Shown piece after piece: positions 59,162 to 64,000 of a stretch of DNA of 64,000 nucleotides. The translations under genes and the position numbers were made by a program. The stretch is from contig NZ_JOHY01000033.1 in NCBI RefSeq assembly GCF_000721495.1, positions 12,112-76,111 on the forward strand, in the 5' to 3' direction. The notes under the pieces are model-generated. The model was not told the origin of the DNA. It ran no database searches and was given only the letters and a program-made list of their open reading frames with translations. Within the stretch, counting starts at the first letter, position 1. Every line of letters begins with the position of its first letter. The stretch comes from Streptomyces sp. NRRL F-5123. Its GTDB lineage: Bacteria > Actinomycetota > Actinomycetes > Streptomycetales > Streptomycetaceae.

Positions 59162-59191
59162 ACCGGTATGTGACGCTGGTCACATACCGGT
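59162..59191. promoter_or_regulatory. 30-bp perfect inverted repeat with a CRP-consensus centre
   Basis: ACCGGTATGTGAC and GTCACATACCGGT, separated by GCTG, are perfectly complementary. The middle, TGTGA-CGCTGG-TCACA (59169-59184), is an exact match to the CRP consensus and to the streptomycete Crp motif GTG-N6-GNCAC. It lies 10 bases past the maeB stop and 388 bases upstream of the amidase gene; a terminator role for maeB is the alternative. Confidence 0.55.
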
Positions 59192-59201
59192 GGGCGGTGC
59201 C

Positions 59202-60416
59202 TCAGCGGCGGGCGACGCCCTCCGCACGGGCCGCGGCCGCGACCGCCGCCGCCACCGCGGGCGCCACCCGCGGGTCGAAGGGCGACGGGATGACGCACTC
59301 CGCGCTCAGCTCGTCGCCGACCACACCGGCCAGCGCCTCGGCGGCGGCGAGCTTCATGCCCTCGGTGATGGCCGAGGCCCGCACCTGGAGGGCGCCGGCG
59401 AAGATGCCGGGGAAGGCCAGCACGTTGTTGATCTGGTTGGGGAAGTCGCTGCGCCCGGTCGCGACGACGGCGGCGTGCCGGCCCGCCACGTCCGGGTGGA
59501 CCTCCGGTGTCGGGTTGGCCATCGCGAAGACGAAGGCGCCCGGCGCCATGCTCGCGACGGCCCGCTCGGCGACCGTGCCGCCGGAGACGCCGATGAAGAC
59601 GTCCGCGCCCGCGAGCGCGTCCTCCAGCGAGCCGGCCAGCCCCGCGCGGTTCGTATACGACGCCAGCTCGCGCTTGACCGGGTTGAGGTCGTCGCGCCCG
59701 GCGTGGACCACGCCCTTGCGGTCCGTCACCGCGACGTCCCCGATGCCCGCTTCGAGCAGGATGCGCGCGATGGCCACGCCCGCGGCCCCGGCGCCGGAGA
59801 TGACGGCCCGCAGGTCGCCGAGCCGGCGGCCGGTGAGCTTCGCGGCGTTGCGCAGCGCGGCGAGCGTGACGACGGCGGTGCCGTGCTGGTCGTCGTGGAA
59901 GACCGGGATGTCCAGCCGCTCCTTGAGCCGCCGCTCGATCTCGAAGCAGCGCGGCGCCGAGATGTCCTCCAGGTTCACCCCGCCGAACGACGGGGCGAGC
60001 CGGACCACGGTCTCCACGATCTCGTCGACGTCCGTGCAGTCCAGCGCGATCGGCACCGCGTCGACCCCGCCGAACTGCTTGAAGAGGATCGCCTTGCCCT
60101 CCATGACCGGCAGTGACGCGCGCGGGCCGATGTCGCCCAGGCCCAGCACCGCGGTGCCGTCGGTGACCACCGCCACCGCCTGCGACGTCCAGGTGTAGTC
60201 GTGCGCCAGCTCCGGCTGCTCTGCGATGGCCGTGCAGACCTCGGCCACCCCGGGCGTGTAGGCGAGCGACAGGTCGGCGGCGTCCCGCACGGGCACCGTG
60301 GAGGCGATCTCCATCTTGCCGCCGCGGTGCAGCGCGAAGACCGGATCGAGCGGGATGTCCTCGGCGTCGCCGCCGGTATCGCCGTGCGTCCTCGGATTGA
60401 CGGTCTCGATTGCCAA
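59202..60416 (-). CDS. NAD(P)-dependent malic enzyme
   Basis: A 404-residue short-form malic enzyme (malate to pyruvate and CO2, reducing NAD(P)). It starts with TTG at 60416, behind AAAGGGG. Motifs: [11 protein letters not shown] near 51-61, the catalytic [55 protein letters not shown] near 170-187, and the nucleotide-binding [17 protein letters not shown] near 208-224. There is no C-terminal phosphotransacetylase domain. From memory S. coelicolor SCO5261 is the NADP-type enzyme at this position. Confidence 0.92.
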   Translation of the reverse strand: MAIETVNPRTHGDTGGDAEDIPLDPVFALHRGGKMEIASTVPVRDAADLSLAYTPGVAEVCTAIAEQPELAHDYTWTSQAVAVVTDGTAVLGLGDIGPRASLPVMEGKAILFKQFGGVDAVPIALDCTDVDEIVETVVRLAPSFGGVNLEDISAPRCFEIERRLKERLDIPVFHDDQHGTAVVTLAALRNAAKLTGRRLGDLRAVISGAGAAGVAIARILLEAGIGDVAVTDRKGVVHAGRDDLNPVKRELASYTNRAGLAGSLEDALAGADVFIGVSGGTVAERAVASMAPGAFVFAMANPTPEVHPDVAGRHAAVVATGRSDFPNQINNVLAFPGIFAGALQVRASAITEGMKLAAAEALAGVVGDELSAECVIPSPFDPRVAPAVAAAVAAAARAEGVARR

Positions 60417-60850
60417 GTTTTGACCCCTTTGTCAGTGAGTGAGGGAAATACTCCTCCCGCACGCGGCGGGCGCGCGCGGGAGAGAGATCGGGCCGGCGTC
60501 CTGCCCACGGGAACGAGTGAGCGAATCGGCGGACTGGGGACGCCTGGTGCGCCGCACGCGCACCGGCCCCGGATGAGGGGTGAGAATCCGTTCTACCGGA
60601 TGACTGTTCCAGGGAGCCGCAACCACCGCGTGGCCGTGCGGCCCTGACAGGCATGGCCCCATCGCGGTCCTGCCGTGGTGTGCCGGCCCGATGGGAGCCC
60701 GGGGATCGCCCGTTATGCGATTTTGACACAACGAGGCCCCCGGGCGGCGCAGTCCGGATGGCAAGATGCACAGATCACACACGGTGGCGACACTCGAAGG
60801 CGTGTGCCAGCCCCAAGCACCACCACTCACCTCTTCAGGAGGACGCAGCG
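60417..60850. other. divergent promoter region of the malic enzyme and the amino-acid transporter
   Basis: 434 bases without a gene. A TTTTGACACAACGAGG stretch at about 60721 contains TTGACA, a likely -35 for the transporter operon, but the -10 is unclear. GGGAGAGAGATCGGGCC and GGGTGAGAATCCG are unremarkable. No riboswitch consensus is visible. Confidence 0.4.
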
Positions 60851-61828
60851 ATGACGGCACGCATGTCCAGGCGTACCAGCGCCCTTTCCCGGCTCAGTGC
60901 GGTCGCCGCCGTCGCGGTGGCCGGAACCCTGGTTCTCACCGGGTGCGGCGACCAGACCAAGGACGACTCGCCCGCAGCGGGCAGCAGCCCCTCCACGGCC
61001 GCCGGCGGCGCCACGACCAGCGCGACTCCCGACTCGCTGTTCGCCCAGCTGCCGCAGAAGTACCAGTCCTCGAAGGTCGTCCAGGTCGGTACGGACGCCT
61101 CGTACGCCCCGATGGAGCAGACCGAGAACGGCCAGATCGTCGGCATCGACCCGGACCTCGGGGCGGCGCTCGGCGAGAAGCTCGGCGTCACGTTCAAGTT
61201 CACCAACGGTAAGTTCGACGGTCTCATCACGTCGCTCCAGACCGGGCGTTCGGACATCGTGATGTCCGCTATGAGCGACACCAAGGCCCGCCAGCAGGGC
61301 CTGGACGAGAAGGGCAAGAAGATCGGCACCGGCGTCGACTTCGTCGACTACTACAACTCCGGCTCCTCGCTGCTCGTGCAGAAGGGCAACCCGAAGGGCG
61401 TCAAGACGCTCGCCGACCTGTGCGGCATGACCGTGGCCGTCCAGCGCGGCACGATCTACGAGGACGCCTTCAAGAAGCAGAAGACCGCGTGCGGCTCCAA
61501 GGGCCTGACCATCCAGGCCTTCGACACCGACGCCGAGGCGCAGACCCGGGTCAAGGCCGGCGGCGCCGTCGCCGACCTCAACGACACCCCGGTGGCCGCC
61601 TACATCGCCCAGACCTCGGGCAAGGGCAGCGACTTCGAGGTGGCCGGCGCCCCCTCCGACGCCGGGCCCTTCGGCATCGCGGTGAGCAAGGACGACCCGC
61701 AGCTGCGGGACGCCCTCAAGGCCGCCATGGACGCGATCGTCGCGGACGGCACGTACGCCAAGATCCTGCAGAAGTGGAACGCGAGCTCCGGCGCGATCAC
61801 CACCGTCGCGATCAACGGCGGCTCGTGA
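60851..61828 (+). CDS. polar amino-acid ABC transporter substrate-binding lipoprotein
   Basis: A 325-residue SBP_bac_3 protein from ATG 60851 (AGGAGG at 60837-60842). Lipoprotein signal SRLSAVAAVAVAGTLVLTGC with Cys32; a Ser/Thr/Ala-rich linker follows. VVQVGTDASYAPMEQTENGQIVGIDPDLGAALGEKLGV near 78-115 and FKFTNGKFDGLITSLQTGRSDIVMSAMSDT are standard for the family. It binds a polar amino acid, probably glutamate or glutamine, outside the cell. It heads an operon with the permease and ATPase genes. Confidence 0.92.
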   Translation: MTARMSRRTSALSRLSAVAAVAVAGTLVLTGCGDQTKDDSPAAGSSPSTAAGGATTSATPDSLFAQLPQKYQSSKVVQVGTDASYAPMEQTENGQIVGIDPDLGAALGEKLGVTFKFTNGKFDGLITSLQTGRSDIVMSAMSDTKARQQGLDEKGKKIGTGVDFVDYYNSGSSLLVQKGNPKGVKTLADLCGMTVAVQRGTIYEDAFKKQKTACGSKGLTIQAFDTDAEAQTRVKAGGAVADLNDTPVAAYIAQTSGKGSDFEVAGAPSDAGPFGIAVSKDDPQLRDALKAAMDAIVADGTYAKILQKWNASSGAITTVAINGGS

Positions 61829-61829
61829 C

Positions 61830-62846
61830 GTGAGCGGGACCCCCGCCGACCGCGTCCCCGAGGACGCGGTCGGCCCCTCCACGGAACCCGCCCCCGCGGA
61901 CACCGTCCCGGCACCGGCGGACACCGCTCCCGCCCCGGCCCCCGCCGGGGTGCCGTACGAGGCCATCCGGGCCGTTCCGGTACGCCATTACGGGCGCTGG
62001 GTCGCCGCCGTGGTCGTGGTGGCGCTGCTGGGCTGGCTGGCGTACGGCTTCTCGCAGGGCAAGATCATCTGGCACACGGTCGGGATCAAGCTCTTCGACC
62101 ACACGGTGCTCACCGGTGTCTGGCACACCGTGCTGATCTCGGTGTGCGCGATGGCCATGGGCCTGGTGCTCGGCGTGCTGTTCGCGGTGATGCGGCTGTC
62201 GAAGAACCCGGTGACCGGCGCGGTCGCGTGGCTGTACATCTGGTTCTTCCGCGGCACCCCGGTCTACGTGCAGCTGCTCATGTGGTTCAACCTCTCGTTG
62301 ATCTTCCACACGATCAACCTGATGCCGCTGTACAAGAACGACACCGTCGCCGTCATGACCCCCTTCGTGGCCGCCCTGCTGGGCCTCGGCCTCAACGAGG
62401 GCGCGTACATGGCCGAGATCGTCCGGGCCGGCATCCAGTCGGTCGACGAGGGCCAGACGGAGGCCGCGCACGCGCTCGGCATGACCGGGCCGCGGACGAT
62501 GGGCCGGATCGTGCTCCCGCAGGCGATGCGGGTGATCATCCCGCCGACCGGCAACGAGTTCATCAACATGCTCAAGACGTCGTCGCTGGTGTCGGTCGTG
62601 CAGTATTCCGAGCTGCTGCGCGCCACGTCCGACATCGGTGTCAGCTCCAACGCGATCATGGAGATGTTCTTCGTCGCGTCCGTCTGGTACCTGGTGCTGA
62701 CCAGCGTCTTCAGCGTCGGCCAGTTCTACCTGGAACGGCGCTTCGCGCGCGGCTCGCAGCGCTCGCTGCCGCTGACCCCGTGGCAGAAGGTCAGGGCCAA
62801 CCTGGCCGGCACGGCCACCACCCTGCGCCGACCGAAGGTGGGCTGA
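61830..62846 (+). CDS. polar amino-acid ABC transporter permease
   Basis: A 338-residue HisMQ-type permease from GTG 61830, one base after the binding-protein stop. Residues 1-50 are a Pro/Ala/Thr repeat tail (TVPAPADTAPAPAPAG). Helix 1 is WVAAVVVVALLGWLAYGF. The family segment is LLGVLFAVMRLSKNPVTGAVAWLYIWFFRGTPVYVQLLMWF near 115-155, and the EAA loop is EAAHALGMTGPRTMGRIVLPQAMRVIIPP near 211-239. Only one permease gene is present, so the channel is probably a homodimer. Confidence 0.92.
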   Translation: MSGTPADRVPEDAVGPSTEPAPADTVPAPADTAPAPAPAGVPYEAIRAVPVRHYGRWVAAVVVVALLGWLAYGFSQGKIIWHTVGIKLFDHTVLTGVWHTVLISVCAMAMGLVLGVLFAVMRLSKNPVTGAVAWLYIWFFRGTPVYVQLLMWFNLSLIFHTINLMPLYKNDTVAVMTPFVAALLGLGLNEGAYMAEIVRAGIQSVDEGQTEAAHALGMTGPRTMGRIVLPQAMRVIIPPTGNEFINMLKTSSLVSVVQYSELLRATSDIGVSSNAIMEMFFVASVWYLVLTSVFSVGQFYLERRFARGSQRSLPLTPWQKVRANLAGTATTLRRPKVG

Positions 62847-62849
62847 CCC

Positions 62850-63656
62850 ATGAGCACTCCCAGTCTCGACAAGTCCGCGCCCCCCGCCTCCGGGGTGGAG
62901 CCGATGGTGCGGGCCGAGAGCGTCCACAAGTCCTTCGGCGCCGCGCACATCCTCAAGGGCATCGACCTCCGGGTCGCCCCCGGCGAGGTGTGCTGCCTCA
63001 TCGGCCCGTCCGGCTCCGGCAAGTCCACCTTCCTGCGCTGCATCAACCACCTGGAGAAGATCAACGCCGGGCGGCTGTACGTGGACGGCGTCCTCGTCGG
63101 CTACCGGCAGCGCGGCGACCGGCTCCACGAGCTGCGCGACCGCGAGGTGGCCGCCGGGCGGCGCGGTATCGGCATGGTCTTCCAGCGCTTCAACCTCTTC
63201 CCGCACATGACGGCACTGGAGAACGTCATGGAGGGCCCCGTCCAGGTCAAGCGCGAGTCCCGGGCGGCCGCCCGGGAGCGCGCCGGGGCCCTGCTGGAGC
63301 GGGTGGGCCTGGCCGACAAGGCCGCGAACTACCCCGCGCAGCTGTCCGGCGGCCAGCAGCAGCGGGTGGCCATCGCCCGGGCGCTGGCGATGGAGCCCAA
63401 GCTCATGCTCTTCGACGAGCCGACCTCCGCGCTCGACCCGGAGCTGGTCGGCGACGTCCTGGACGTGATGCGCGGCCTCGCCGACGACGGCATGACCATG
63501 ATCGTCGTGACCCACGAGATGGGCTTCGCCCGCGAGGCCGGCGACTCGCTCGTCTTCATGGACGACGGTGTCGTGGTCGAGACCGGCCGCCCCCGCGAGG
63601 TGCTGGCCGACCCGCAGCACGAACGGACCAGGGCCTTCCTGTCCAAGGTGCTCTAG
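62850..63656 (+). CDS. polar amino-acid ABC transporter ATP-binding protein
   Basis: A 268-residue ABC ATPase from ATG 62850. Walker [14 protein letters not shown] near 52-64, Q-loop [18 protein letters not shown] near 109-126, signature [15 protein letters not shown] near 165-179, Walker [20 protein letters not shown] near 183-201, and the switch His in [12 protein letters not shown]. The gene ends KVL-TAG, but the TAG is supplied by an inverted-repeat element that begins at the stop; KVL followed by TGA is seen again beyond the element at 63863-63871. Confidence 0.95.
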   Translation: MSTPSLDKSAPPASGVEPMVRAESVHKSFGAAHILKGIDLRVAPGEVCCLIGPSGSGKSTFLRCINHLEKINAGRLYVDGVLVGYRQRGDRLHELRDREVAAGRRGIGMVFQRFNLFPHMTALENVMEGPVQVKRESRAAARERAGALLERVGLADKAANYPAQLSGGQQQRVAIARALAMEPKLMLFDEPTSALDPELVGDVLDVMRGLADDGMTMIVVTHEMGFAREAGDSLVFMDDGVVVETGRPREVLADPQHERTRAFLSKVL

Positions 63657-63861
63657 GGCCTGTTTCGAAAGTAGCGTCGTCCGCCCGCAGGGCGGGGCCG
63701 GAGGGGTCTGGTGCGTGCGATTGCAAGGCGGAGGGTGGGGGCACCTCCCGGGCCGCCAGGCCCAGGGGGAGAAAGCGCAGCGGGCTGCGCTGACGACCGA
63801 CAACGCAGCAAGCGTGCGTGCCAGACCCCTCCGGGCAGACGGGACTTTCGAAACAGGCCCT
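63653..63861. mobile_element. MITE-like inverted-repeat element inserted at the ATPase stop codon
   Basis: AGGGCCTGTTTCGAAAGT (63655-63672) and ACTTTCGAAACAGGCCCT (63844-63861) are perfect 18-bp inverted repeats bounding 207 bp. Just inside, CGGAGGGGTCTGG and CCAGACCCCTCCG form a second arm pair. There is no transposase. GGTGCT flanks both sides (63647-63652 and 63862-63867), a possible 6-bp target duplication; beyond it the original gene end GTG-CTG-TGA is preserved. Confidence 0.75.
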
Positions 63862-63888
63862 GGTGCTGTGACCGGGAGGGTTTGCCGG

Positions 63889-64000
63889 TAGCTTGCGGCG
63901 TCCGGCACGGCACCTCGCTGCGTTGCCGCATCGACCGAGCAGGCCCACTACGAGGCCGATCCGGCGCCTTGCGACGCACCGCACCGGACGCCGCAAGCTA
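63889..64000. mobile_element. second inverted-repeat element at the window edge
   Basis: TAGCTTGCGGCGTCCGG (63889-63905) and CCGGACGCCGCAAGCTA (63984-64000) are perfect 17-bp inverted repeats 112 bp apart end to end. The interior is itself partly palindromic (CTCGCTGCGTTGCCGC and GGCGCCTTGCGACGC). No coding capacity. The right boundary may extend past the window. Confidence 0.6.

Overview
The window is about 72% GC, almost every real reading frame has G or C at third codon positions, and the gene content (dasR-dasABCD, sigR-rsrA, WhiB-like genes, AdoCbl-riboswitched nrdAB, sigH with its anti-sigma factor) is that of a Streptomyces or close relative (Streptomycetaceae) chromosome core. From memory the gene order follows the S. 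coelicolor SCO5190-SCO5261 interval, so this is conserved chromosome and not a genomic island. Functions were assigned by reading protein motifs; no database search was run.

Layout. 1-16 kb: tail of an unidentified gene, a small zinc-ribbon protein, an AarF/ABC1 kinase, a frameshifted lipoprotein gene, a YgjP-type metallopeptidase, a TerD-AIM24 fusion followed by two stand-alone AIM24 proteins, a Nudix hydrolase and a zincin_2 protein, an SDR, moaE, a Lon-like PDZ protease (YlbL type), a PPA1309-type protein and a large UPF0182 membrane protein. 16-19 kb: two identical initiator tRNA genes flank a 706-residue Sel1-repeat protein; between them lies a degenerate tRNA-like unit with its own terminator. 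19-28 kb: HEAT-repeat protein, CBS protein, hisN, TetR regulator, SMR exporter, rsgA-aroA, M50 protease, SRAP protein and a small alpha/beta hydrolase.

28-39 kb: the thiol-oxidative stress pair sigR-rsrA with a perfect SigR promoter, an HD-GYP protein, a TPR protein, peptide deformylase, class Ia ribonucleotide reductase nrdAB behind a cobalamin riboswitch and probable NrdR boxes, and a symporter with its DUF3311 partner. 39-48 kb: the aminosugar regulon, with DasR, the DasABC chitooligosaccharide ABC transporter, DasD (GH3), NagB and an SIS-domain protein; DasR operator (dre) matches lie before dasA, between nagB and the SIS gene, and, less expectedly, before the next gene, a PdtaS-type histidine kinase. 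48-64 kb: PdtaS-type kinase, WblE, diacylglycerol kinase-like protein, sigH with its RsbW-like anti-sigma factor, GNAT, PLP enzyme, RpiR regulator, secreted amidase, malic enzyme, and a polar amino-acid ABC transporter.

The less ordinary material is between the genes. Several gaps carry short GC-rich tandem arrays (20, 24, 25, 26, 28 and 32 bp units), three of which share a GAAACGCTC-like core, and mosaic palindromic repeats built on a GCGCGGGGAACTGCGC core. At the right end a 207-bp inverted-repeat element sits exactly on the stop codon of the transporter ATPase gene; the apparent original stop codon is still visible beyond it next to a 6-bp duplication. Other candidates are a 16-bp inverted repeat covering the dasB start codon, a composite GTGAA/TTCAC element shared by the CBS and wblE upstream regions, and a perfect CRP-type palindrome between maeB and the amidase gene.
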